From NCBI RefSeq assembly GCF_009711165.2, contig NZ_WMID02000003.1, forward strand, positions 1-64,000: a DNA stretch of 64,000 nt, in the 5' to 3' direction. The translations under genes were made by a program, and so were the position numbers. The notes under the pieces were generated by a model. The model did not search any database. It was not told where the DNA came from and saw only the letters and a list, made by a program, of their open reading frames with translations. The stretch's first letter is position 1. Each line of letters opens with the position of its first letter. The stretch comes from Flavobacterium sp. MC2016-06 (GTDB lineage Bacteria; Bacteroidota; Bacteroidia; Flavobacteriales; Flavobacteriaceae). Of this stretch, positions 17,268 through 24,287 are shown in pieces.

Positions 17268-18461
17268 ATGAAACCAATCATATTTATTCCTGGTATTCAA
17301 GCAACCAGTTTAGTTAATAGTAATACTTTCGATTTTGATTATATTTGGAATGCTTATGATACCTTAAGTTCTTCGCTAGGTACAGCAATTACAGGACCTT
17401 ATATAAAAGAAAACCTGCAATTAAATCCAATTTACGATCAAGGAATTGAAACTATTATTGAGCGCAATCATATAGCAAGATTACCTTATGAGAATTCTAT
17501 AATAAAGCTAAAAAACAAGTTAAAAGATTCTCCAGCGCATAAGGATACTCCAATTTATTTGTTTGGTTATGATTGGCGTATGTCAAACATGGAAAGTGCC
17601 AAAAGACTAAAGTTGTATGTAGAATATCTCCGTAACAAATTGCAAGGCCAGAATATAGAGGGATTTCGATTTATAACTCATAGTATGGGAGGTTTGGTTT
17701 TGAGTTGTTATTTAAATCAGCTAAATGAAGATTATTCTGGTATTGATAAAATAGTAATGAACGCTCCGCCTTTTATGGGTTCGCCATATGCAATGGTTCA
17801 TATGATCAAAGGAGACGGAGGATTAAGAAGTATCTTAAACTGGGTAATTGGCAGAAATGAAGATATGCGTAAGGTCATACGTACGTATCCTGGTGTTTAT
17901 GAATTACTTCCATTTTATCCTAATGCGATGATTTATAAAAGCGATCAGCAACCATTAAATTTACTAGAAAAAGAATATTGGCAAAGTAATATTTATGATG
18001 ATATTCCAGCAATTTTTGATGCTAGGTTAGATTTGTTGAAAAAGTTTCGCTCAACAACAGGACTGAAAAATTTATCAGATCTACCTCAAAATGTAAAAGA
18101 TAAAATAGTGATTGTGGTAGGTGAAAAAGATGACACTTATACCCAATTATTAGTTGACAAAACTAAGTTTGGCACAAAGAATTTGGTTGACTTAAATTCT
18201 CTGAAAAAAGGCATTGATTCTGGCGATGGTACCGTGCCGTTTAAGAGTTCTTCGATTTATGCAAAAGAAATCACAACTCTAGCTGTAAAAAAAGAAAAAT
18301 TCTTCGATCAAATTAGTAACAATCTAGATTTTCACGGTCTATTCTTAAATGACAGCCGTGTTCAAAACATTATTGAACGCTTTCTTCTTGACAAAGAAAA
18401 TGACATGAACGGCTTAAAAAATTGGTGGGATGTACCAAATCTCAGTGTTAGAAAAGTTTAA
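17268..18461 (+). CDS. LCAT-like alpha/beta hydrolase (putative lipase or acyltransferase)
   Basis: The 397-residue protein begins KPIIFIPGIQATSL, the oxyanion-strand motif of lecithin:cholesterol-acyltransferase-like lipases. The FGYDWRM segment typical of that family follows at about 103. The nucleophile elbow is THSMGG with Ser139, the acid is Asp320 in GDGTVPF and the base is His356 in DFHGLF, so the triad is complete. There is no signal peptide or lipobox, which is unusual for this family and suggests a cytoplasmic or non-classically delivered enzyme. Substrate is unknown. The upstream neighbour is an amidase fragment and the downstream neighbour, on the other strand, is ssrA. Confidence 0.82.
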   Translation: MKPIIFIPGIQATSLVNSNTFDFDYIWNAYDTLSSSLGTAITGPYIKENLQLNPIYDQGIETIIERNHIARLPYENSIIKLKNKLKDSPAHKDTPIYLFGYDWRMSNMESAKRLKLYVEYLRNKLQGQNIEGFRFITHSMGGLVLSCYLNQLNEDYSGIDKIVMNAPPFMGSPYAMVHMIKGDGGLRSILNWVIGRNEDMRKVIRTYPGVYELLPFYPNAMIYKSDQQPLNLLEKEYWQSNIYDDIPAIFDARLDLLKKFRSTTGLKNLSDLPQNVKDKIVIVVGEKDDTYTQLLVDKTKFGTKNLVDLNSLKKGIDSGDGTVPFKSSSIYAKEITTLAVKKEKFFDQISNNLDFHGLFLNDSRVQNIIERFLLDKENDMNGLKNWWDVPNLSVRKV

Positions 18462-18576
18462 GTTTTATGGCGTAAAGATATGCAGCGTCAAATTGCTGGT
18501 CAAAACTAAGACTTTCTTCAGCTAAGTTGAATTTTAGAACTTAAGGCCTTGTTTATTTTTGCTGATTTTAAATAAA

Positions 18577-18610
18577 AAAAGGCAGAAAAATATAAATTTT
18601 CCTGCCTTTT
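18577..18610. terminator. Bidirectional terminator between the lipase-like gene and ssrA
   Basis: AAAAGGCAG pairs with CTGCCTTTT around an AAAA/TTTT extension and short loop. On the minus strand it directly follows the tmRNA 3' end and ends in a U-tract; on the plus strand it follows the lipase-like gene. Confidence 0.75.
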
Positions 18611-18611
18611 G

Positions 18612-19004
18612 TGGAGTCGCCGGGAATCGAACCCGGGTCCAAACAAGCAACTAAAGAGCTTTCTACGCGTTTATTTCCTGATTGGATTTTCGATGTTGAG
18701 CTAGGTCAGGAACAACCACTCAACACTTATCTTCTTAATTTCGAAATCCACCCGAAGCTCATGGAAATCTAGGTCTATTTTTACGGTTCTCCTAAACTGA
18801 CCGCCACAAACCAAGGCTTTCAAGGAGAATCCAGCTTCCCTATCTGATAGGGACGTGGCTAATCTTACTATAATTCAGATTATGCAGCTAAAGCGTAGTT
18901 ATTTTCGCCGTGTAAAATTGTAAGATCTTATATTTACGAGCAAGGTCTCAATGCTCGACGTGCTTACTTTTCAATTCGACTTGCTGTCAAAACCAGTCGA
19001 CCCC
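18612..19004 (-). ncRNA. ssrA: Transfer-messenger RNA (tmRNA)
   Basis: Read on the minus strand, the RNA begins GGGGTCGACTGG and ends GGTTCGATTCCCGGCGACTCC plus a discriminator A. The first seven bases pair with the last seven (GGGGUCG with CGACUCC, including one G-U). The T-arm GGGTTCGATTCCC is canonical. The CCA is not encoded. The tag-coding stretch at 18883-18909 reads GENNYALAA followed by TAA at 18880-18882, close to the Bacteroides-type GETNYALAA tag. It rescues stalled ribosomes together with SmpB, which is not in this window. Length is about 393 nt. Confidence 0.97.
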
Positions 19005-19017
19005 AAAAATGAGTTTG

Positions 19018-19025
19018 CAAATTTA
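19018..19025 (-). promoter_or_regulatory. Candidate -7 element for ssrA
   Basis: On the minus strand this reads TAAATTTG, matching TAnnTTTG, 13 bases upstream of the mature tmRNA 5' end. That distance fits a primary transcript with a short leader removed by RNase P. No convincing TTG is seen at -33. Confidence 0.45.
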
Positions 19026-19071
19026 TACTATTTGAAGTTACTATTTGAATAAATTTTACAGAAAAATTCTT

Positions 19072-20277
19072 TTATTCTTCTTCCTTAAAATTAAACGGAT
19101 AATCGCCAAAAATAGGAGCTAGTTTACGAACCGCATAAGTTTTTGTTGTCATTTTGTTAGACAATGCAATAATTGTAACATGTTCTTTCATCAAAGTGAT
19201 GTAAGATGAGGTATTGCCATGCCACCAGCCGTTATGGAAATAGAAATTCTGACCCGTTTCCCAATTAATCATTCTAATTCCTAATCCGTAATTTTTAGTT
19301 CCTTTACGCTCATTGCTGTAACCTGTATACACTTGTTTTAATAATTCAGGTTTTAAAAAATCGGGAGAATTTCTACCTCTGTCAAATTTTAAAAGATCTC
19401 GTGCAGTCGAAAAAACATTTTTGTCTCCATAAACATTATCCAAATAGTCAAAACCAATTTCTGCGCCATTACCTTTATAAGAAGGAACAATTGTTTTCTT
19501 CTCTTTATCATCATCAAAAATATAGGTATGTGTCATACCTAAAGGTTTAAAAATCATTTCAGCCATTGCTTCTTTGTATTTTAAGCCCGTAATTTTTTCG
19601 ATAATAAGTGCCAGCATAGCATAATTAGTATTGCAATAACTAAAACGTGTTCCAGTTGTTGATTCTAAACCAATGTTTTTTGTTGCCAGGATATCTAAGA
19701 TGTCATTATTTGTAAGCTGGTTATGTCTGTCCCAAACCGATTTGTCATGGTCTGTAAAATAAGCATAATTACGCATTCCAGTACGATGGCTTAATAACAT
19801 TCTAATAGTACATTCTTCGTAAGGAAATGTTTTTAAAATCGTATTTACTTTTTGATCTAAATCTAGTTTACCAGCATTTACCAATTTTAAAACTGCCGTA
19901 GCAGTCAAAACTTTACTTACAGAAGCAATTTGTACCGGAGTTTCTGCCGTTATTTTAGTTCCTTCATTTTTATTTGCGAAACCATTGTAGCGTTCAAAAA
20001 TAATTTGACCGTTTCGCGCTACCAAGAAACTTCCGTTCATGGTATTATTAGGCCAATTTTTATTGTAAAAGTGATTTATTCTTCCCACAACAGAGTTGAT
20101 ATAAGCCTGAGAAATTTTTGGTTCAGGACCTAACGGTTTCATTTTGGGTAAAGTATCTTCGACTGTTGGAGTAGCGGCTGTAGTTTCTGTTTTTTTTGCT
20201 TTTCCACAAGAACTTAAAACTAGTATAGAGAAAAGTATTTGTGGTATCTTTGTTTTTTTAAGGAGGCTCATTTTCAT
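19072..20277 (-). CDS. Serine hydrolase lipoprotein, beta-lactamase class C / DD-peptidase fold
   Basis: The 401-residue protein has a lipoprotein signal with lipobox LSSC (Cys24). The beta-lactamase-like domain covers about 75-385. The catalytic SxxK motif is Ser119-Val-Ser-Lys122. A YCN motif (FSYCNTNYAML) supplies the Tyr, and FHNGWWHG near 345 provides the third HxG-type motif. These proteins act as DD-peptidases, esterases or D-amino-acid amidases in the periplasm, and few hydrolyse beta-lactams. Two start ATGs, two codons apart (20277 and 20271), are equally possible. It stands alone, with ssrA downstream on the same strand. Confidence 0.88.
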   Translation of the reverse strand: MKMSLLKKTKIPQILFSILVLSSCGKAKKTETTAATPTVEDTLPKMKPLGPEPKISQAYINSVVGRINHFYNKNWPNNTMNGSFLVARNGQIIFERYNGFANKNEGTKITAETPVQIASVSKVLTATAVLKLVNAGKLDLDQKVNTILKTFPYEECTIRMLLSHRTGMRNYAYFTDHDKSVWDRHNQLTNNDILDILATKNIGLESTTGTRFSYCNTNYAMLALIIEKITGLKYKEAMAEMIFKPLGMTHTYIFDDDKEKKTIVPSYKGNGAEIGFDYLDNVYGDKNVFSTARDLLKFDRGRNSPDFLKPELLKQVYTGYSNERKGTKNYGLGIRMINWETGQNFYFHNGWWHGNTSSYITLMKEHVTIIALSNKMTTKTYAVRKLAPIFGDYPFNFKEEE

Positions 20278-20457
20278 CGTTCTTTAAAAACAAATATATA
20301 GAATTCAATACTTTCGTTTTCTCTTTTTTTATTTAGCATGAGAATGTTTTTAACAAAAAATTAACACGATTTTCTCTTAGTCGATTGTATGTCAGCTTTT
20401 AACGATTTATAATCATTTAAAATAAGGAAACAACAACAAAAATTTAACTTTATTTGT

Positions 20458-20465
20458 TATATTTG
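20458..20465 (+). promoter_or_regulatory. Candidate -7 element for the dehydrogenase gene
   Basis: TATATTTG matches the Bacteroidota consensus TAnnTTTG and lies 52 bp upstream of the ATG at 20518. A -33 TTG is not evident. Confidence 0.35.
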
Positions 20466-20517
20466 AAACAAATAGAGTATAAAAAGTTATATTAATATTT
20501 AAGTTAATCTGATATAA

Positions 20518-21720
20518 ATGAAATTTGGAATTATAAAAGAAAGAAAAAACCCACCAGACAGACGTGTGGTGTTTGCACCAAATGAACTTGCAAAATTAAA
20601 ACAACAATATCATGACGCTTCTGTTGAGGTAGAAAGTTCTGATATTCGTGTTTTTTCGGACATTCAATATAAAAGTATGGGAATTACTATTACAGATGAC
20701 GTTTCTGGTTGTGATGTTCTATTTGGAGTGAAAGAAGTTCCCGTTGAAAATTTAATTCCGAATAAAGCGTATTTCTTTTTTTCGCATACTATAAAGAAAC
20801 AGCCTTATAATCAAAAGCTGTTAAAAGCTATTTTGGAAAAAAATATTGATTTATACGATCACGAAACTATTGTTGATGCTCTTGATCGACGATTAATTGG
20901 TTTTGGTAAATATGCCGGAATGGTTGGAGTTTATAATGGTATTCGTGCTTTCGGAATAAAATTTGAACTTTTTAAACTTCCAAAAGCAGAAACTCTTGCA
21001 GGGAAAGATGCATTGATTATGCATTTAAAACGTACTACATTACCGCCTTTAAAATTTGTAATTACAGGAACGGGTAAGGTAGGAAGCGGTGCCAAAGAAA
21101 TTCTCGATGCTATAAAAGTAAAAGAAATCACGGTTGAGAATTATTTGACTAAAAATTATACGCAGCCAACATACGTTCAGCTAGATGTTTTAGAGTATAA
21201 TAAACGAATTGACGGACAGGTTTTAGATTTTAAAGATTTTGTTGATCATCCTGAAGCTTATGTTTCTGATTTTGAGAAATTCACAAAAGTTACTGATATT
21301 TATTTCGCAGGTCATTTTTATGCCAGCGAAGCTCCGATGATTTTGACTCGCGAAATGTTGAATGCCAGCGATTGTAAAATAAAAGTCGTTGCCGATATTT
21401 CTTGCGATGTAAATGGTCCAATTGCATCGACTTTACGTTCTTCGACTATTGCTGAACCTATATATGGATATTGGCCTTTAGAAAATAAAGAGGTTGATGT
21501 TTTTCATCCGGCTGCAATTGTGGTGATGGCGGTTGATAATCTTCCTTGCGAAATTCCAAAAGACGCCAGCGAAGGTTTTGGTGAGCAATTTATGGAACAC
21601 GTAATTCCTGCCTTTTTTAATGGTGATAAAGACGGAATCCTAAAACGCGCAAAAATGACCGAAAACGGAAAATTGACTCCAAGATTTAGCTATTTGCAGG
21701 ATTATGTGGATGGTAAATAA
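20518..21720 (+). CDS. Alanine dehydrogenase / saccharopine dehydrogenase-like NAD(P)-dependent oxidoreductase
   Basis: The 400-residue protein starts KFGIIKERKNPPDRRVVFAP, the N-terminal pattern of the AlaDH/PNT and Lys1-type saccharopine dehydrogenase family, where the lysine and arginine bind substrate. A Rossmann motif FVITGTGKVGSGAKEIL lies at about 179-195. The segment DISCDVNGPIASTLRSSTI near 300 is characteristic of Lys1-like enzymes. It is cytoplasmic and single. Bacteroidota carry this protein widely, but its true substrate (saccharopine, alanine or another opine-like amino acid) cannot be told from sequence. Confidence 0.8.
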   Translation: MKFGIIKERKNPPDRRVVFAPNELAKLKQQYHDASVEVESSDIRVFSDIQYKSMGITITDDVSGCDVLFGVKEVPVENLIPNKAYFFFSHTIKKQPYNQKLLKAILEKNIDLYDHETIVDALDRRLIGFGKYAGMVGVYNGIRAFGIKFELFKLPKAETLAGKDALIMHLKRTTLPPLKFVITGTGKVGSGAKEILDAIKVKEITVENYLTKNYTQPTYVQLDVLEYNKRIDGQVLDFKDFVDHPEAYVSDFEKFTKVTDIYFAGHFYASEAPMILTREMLNASDCKIKVVADISCDVNGPIASTLRSSTIAEPIYGYWPLENKEVDVFHPAAIVVMAVDNLPCEIPKDASEGFGEQFMEHVIPAFFNGDKDGILKRAKMTENGKLTPRFSYLQDYVDGK

Positions 21721-22101
21721 TTATGAGTTATAAATTATGAGTTATAAAATAAAGAAACCTGCAATAGTAAAATTGCAGGTTTTTTTATTTTTTGTCATTT
21801 CTGTAAAGGTTACTTATTTCGGTAACAAAATTGAGATATATTATTCTGCTATTTTTATTTTAAAGGCTCTATTTGTCATTTCGACGAAGGAGAAATCTCC
21901 ACAAGTAACTCTGCAACGAAAATCAAGTCTTTGTAGAGCTTCTCGCGAAGATTTCTACTTCGTCGAAATGACAAGATTGTGGAAAATGGGTGCGAAATAT
22001 TCGTTACCGAAATAAGTAACCTTTACAGAAATGACAAGCAGAGATCAATTATTAATTATCAAAGACAACTCATAATTCATAACTTATAACTCATAATTAA
22101 G
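21718..22101. repeat. Three nested inverted repeats
   Basis: The outermost pair is a TAATTATGAGTTATA arm at 21718 mirrored by TATAACTCATAATTA ending near 22099. The middle pair, 21794-21826 and 22003-22035, is a perfect 33-bp inverted repeat (starting GTCATTTCTGTAAAGG). The innermost pair, 21875-21900 and 21947-21972, is a 26-bp inverted repeat with two mismatches (GTCATTTCGACGAAGG). A frame of 92 codons crossing it is not credible as a gene. This looks like repeat elements inserted into one another. Confidence 0.85.
21755..21788 (+). terminator. Terminator after the dehydrogenase gene
   Basis: AAACCTGCAAT (21755-21765) pairs with ATTGCAGGTTT (21772-21782), followed by a T-run. It lies 35 bp beyond the stop codon. 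Confidence 0.8.
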
Positions 22102-22102
22102 T

Positions 22103-23488
22103 TTAAACCATTTCCTCAGGCTTAACCCATGCATCAAAATCTTCTGCGGTAACGTAGCCTAAACGAACAGCTTCGTCTTTTAGAGTTGTTCCGTTTTTGT
22201 GAGCAGTTTGAGCAATTTCAGCTGCTTTATAGTAACCTATTTTAGTATTTAAAGCCGTAACTAACATTAGTGAATTATCTACTAATTCTTTAATGCGTTT
22301 GTAATTAGGTTCAATACCTTGTGCACAATGTTCGTCGAAAGAAACACAAGCGTCTCCTAATAAGCGTGCCGATTGAAGAAAATTAGCTGCCATTACAGGT
22401 TTAAAAACATTCAATTCGTAATGTCCCTGCATGCCGCCAACCGCAATTGCCATATCGTTTCCAATTACCTGAGCGCAAACCATTGTCAAAGCTTCACATT
22501 GTGTTGGATTTACTTTTCCAGGCATAATCGATGATCCTGGTTCGTTTTCTGGAATATGGATTTCGCCAATACCAGAACGTGGTCCAGAAGCAAGCATTCT
22601 AATATCGTTGGCAATTTTGTTTAAAGAAACAGCTAATTGTTTTAATGCTCCATGAGTTTCTACAATTGCATCGTGCGCTGCTAAGGCTTCAAATTTATTT
22701 TCTGCAGTAATAAAAGGATGTTTGGTAAATTCTGCAATATATTGAGCAACTTTTACATCGTAACCTTTTGGAGTATTAAGTCCAGTTCCAACAGCAGTTC
22801 CGCCCAAAGCGATTTCAGATAAATGCGCCAAAGTATTTTTTAAAGCTTTTAAGCCGAAATTTAATTGAGCAGCGTAGCCTGAAATTTCTTGTCCCAATGT
22901 AAGCGGTGTAGCATCCATAAGGTGTGTACGGCCAATTTTTACAACTTCTTTAAATTCGGTTGCTTTAGCAAGTAAAGTATCGCGTAATTTTTCTACTCCC
23001 GGAATGGTAGTTTCTACAACCATTTTGTAAGCTGCAATGTGCATTCCGGTTGGGAACGTATCATTTGAGGATTGAGATTTATTAACGTCGTCATTGGCTT
23101 TTATAAATTGTTCGCCTTCGCCAATTTCAAATCCTTTAAGAACTTGTGCGCGGTTTGCTACAACTTCGTTTACGTTCATATTACTTTGTGTTCCTGAACC
23201 TGTCTGCCAGATTACTAACGGAAACTGATCGTCTAGCTTTCCTGCCAATATTTCGTCGCAGACTGCAGCAATAGCATCTCTTTTTTCGATTGGTAAAACG
23301 CCCAAATCGTAGTTGGCATACGCAGCCGCTTTTTTTAGATACGCAAAACCTTCTATAATTTCTTTTGGCATTGAAGCCGATGCTCCAATTTTAAAATTAT
23401 TTCTTGAACGTTCTGTTTGTGCACCCCAATATTTATCGGCTGGGACTTGAACTTCGCCCATGGTGTCTTTTTCGATTCTGTATTTCAT
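22103..23488 (-). CDS. fumC: Class II fumarate hydratase
   Basis: The 461-residue protein is full length for FumC. It begins [20 protein letters not shown] and carries the superfamily signature [11 protein letters not shown] near 315, the [12 protein letters not shown] substrate loop near 100, and [12 protein letters not shown] with the catalytic-site His near 185. It interconverts fumarate and malate in the TCA cycle without an iron-sulfur cluster. It is monocistronic, with repeats on both sides. Confidence 0.96.
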   Translation of the reverse strand: MKYRIEKDTMGEVQVPADKYWGAQTERSRNNFKIGASASMPKEIIEGFAYLKKAAAYANYDLGVLPIEKRDAIAAVCDEILAGKLDDQFPLVIWQTGSGTQSNMNVNEVVANRAQVLKGFEIGEGEQFIKANDDVNKSQSSNDTFPTGMHIAAYKMVVETTIPGVEKLRDTLLAKATEFKEVVKIGRTHLMDATPLTLGQEISGYAAQLNFGLKALKNTLAHLSEIALGGTAVGTGLNTPKGYDVKVAQYIAEFTKHPFITAENKFEALAAHDAIVETHGALKQLAVSLNKIANDIRMLASGPRSGIGEIHIPENEPGSSIMPGKVNPTQCEALTMVCAQVIGNDMAIAVGGMQGHYELNVFKPVMAANFLQSARLLGDACVSFDEHCAQGIEPNYKRIKELVDNSLMLVTALNTKIGYYKAAEIAQTAHKNGTTLKDEAVRLGYVTAEDFDAWVKPEEMV

Positions 23489-23587
23489 TTTTTTGAATGT
23501 AAAATAGGTTTTGTAAAATGTATAGTGTTTCCTTTTTTGCCTAATCTTTTAATTTAAAACTGATTTTCTACTGAAAACGAGAGATCT

Positions 23588-23664
23588 AGCCCTGATGGAA
23601 GCGGTATCCTTTTTCTGGCTTCTTTAGCCAGGAAAAGATATAGCGTACAGCAGGAATCAGCTCC
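23588..23664 (+). ncRNA. Conserved structured element, copy A (possible Flavo-1-type RNA)
   Basis: The sequence CCTGATGGAAGCGGTATCC (23591-23609) is followed by a stem (CTTTTTCTGGC with GCCAGGAAAAG), then AGATATAGCGTACAGCAGG. The outer CCTG pairs with CAGG. A single C bulges from the stem next to a TAT/ATA extension. A second copy with the same flanks, the same bulge and a different but still paired stem lies at 63365-63455 on the minus strand. It sits between fumC and the promoter of the small gene at 23854. It could be a non-coding RNA or a mobile palindromic repeat. Confidence 0.6.
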
Positions 23665-23795
23665 TGAAAAACATGAGATTTCTTGTTATTTTGCCGCTTT
23701 CAAATAAAATTTAAAAAGGTTCAAATAAAAGCTTATTTAAAATGAGTATAAATATAGTTATAATTGTCTTTTTACGAAAATTGATTTGGTTTTTA

Positions 23796-23826
23796 TTGCC
23801 GAGAAAAAATATAAAACCTACATTTG
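23796..23826 (+). promoter_or_regulatory. Bacteroidota-type promoter for the small membrane gene
   Basis: TTG at 23796-23798 is separated by 20 bp from TACATTTG at 23819-23826, a full match to the TTG-N(19-21)-TAnnTTTG promoter pattern. The predicted start of transcription is about 20 bp upstream of the ATG at 23854. Confidence 0.65.
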
Positions 23827-23853
23827 TGCTTACATTCAAAAATTCCGGAAAAC

Positions 23854-24024
23854 ATGTTTGAATTTTCACAGTACTTAGGCTTTTTACTTTTCTTAACCAT
23901 ACTAACTATAGGGTTTTGGTTGATGTTTTTCTTAGTTGGTTTCGTATCTTATTGGGTTACGGGAGCAAGCTGGGAAATGTTCAAAGAAATGAGAGCAAAA
24001 AAGAAAGAAGAACAATCGATTTAA
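23854..24024 (+). CDS. Small single-pass membrane protein
   Basis: The 56-residue protein starts at the ATG at 23854 (MFEFSQYLGFLLFLTILT); a TTG ten codons upstream overlaps the promoter and is unlikely. It has one long hydrophobic stretch (about residues 8-35) and a charged tail (EMRAKKKEEQSI). A good promoter in front and a strong terminator behind indicate a real monocistronic gene. I do not recognise its function. Confidence 0.65.
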   Translation: MFEFSQYLGFLLFLTILTIGFWLMFFLVGFVSYWVTGASWEMFKEMRAKKKEEQSI

Positions 24025-24029
24025 CAATA

Positions 24030-24087
24030 AATTGATTTCAAAAAAAAAAGGATCCCTAAAAGGATCCTTTTTTTTTTGAAATCAATT
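24030..24087 (+). terminator. Long perfect hairpin terminator
   Basis: Arms of 26 bases (24030-24055 and 24062-24087) are perfectly complementary around a 6-base loop. They contain GGATCC at the tip and ten A/T pairs below it. It is bidirectional in principle and lies directly after the small membrane gene. Confidence 0.8.
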
Positions 24088-24287
24088 AAATTCCAATTTT
24101 TTTAAATTCCAAATTCCAAAAAAAAATCAAATCCTAATCTTAAAATAAAATTCCAATAAAAAAATTCCAAATTCCAATTTTATAAAGCTAACAGAGCCTT
24201 ACAATTGAAATTTGGAATTTTAAAAATATTGGAATTCCCTCTAAATATTGGAATTTGGAATTTTAAAAGATTGGAATTTAAGAAATA
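24088..24287. repeat. TTGGAATTT / AAATTCCAA repeat cluster
   Basis: Many copies of AAATTCCAAATTCCAA on the left half and its complement TTGGAATTTGGAATTTT on the right half form loose inverted repeats. The same motif recurs at 31985-32025 and 61950-62200. The cluster reaches the stop of the TonB-type barrel gene. Confidence 0.75.

Noticed and set aside
18612..18680. A tRNA gene at the GGTTCGATTCC motif
   Set aside because: The T-arm belongs to the tRNA-like part of ssrA, whose matching 5' end and tag are present.
21737..22015. 92-codon open frame
   Set aside because: It runs through nested inverted repeats and a terminator; the translation is simply the repeats read in one frame.
24030..24087. 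Insertion-sequence terminal repeats
   Set aside because: The perfect 26-bp arms are only 6 bp apart and directly follow a gene, so a terminator explains them.
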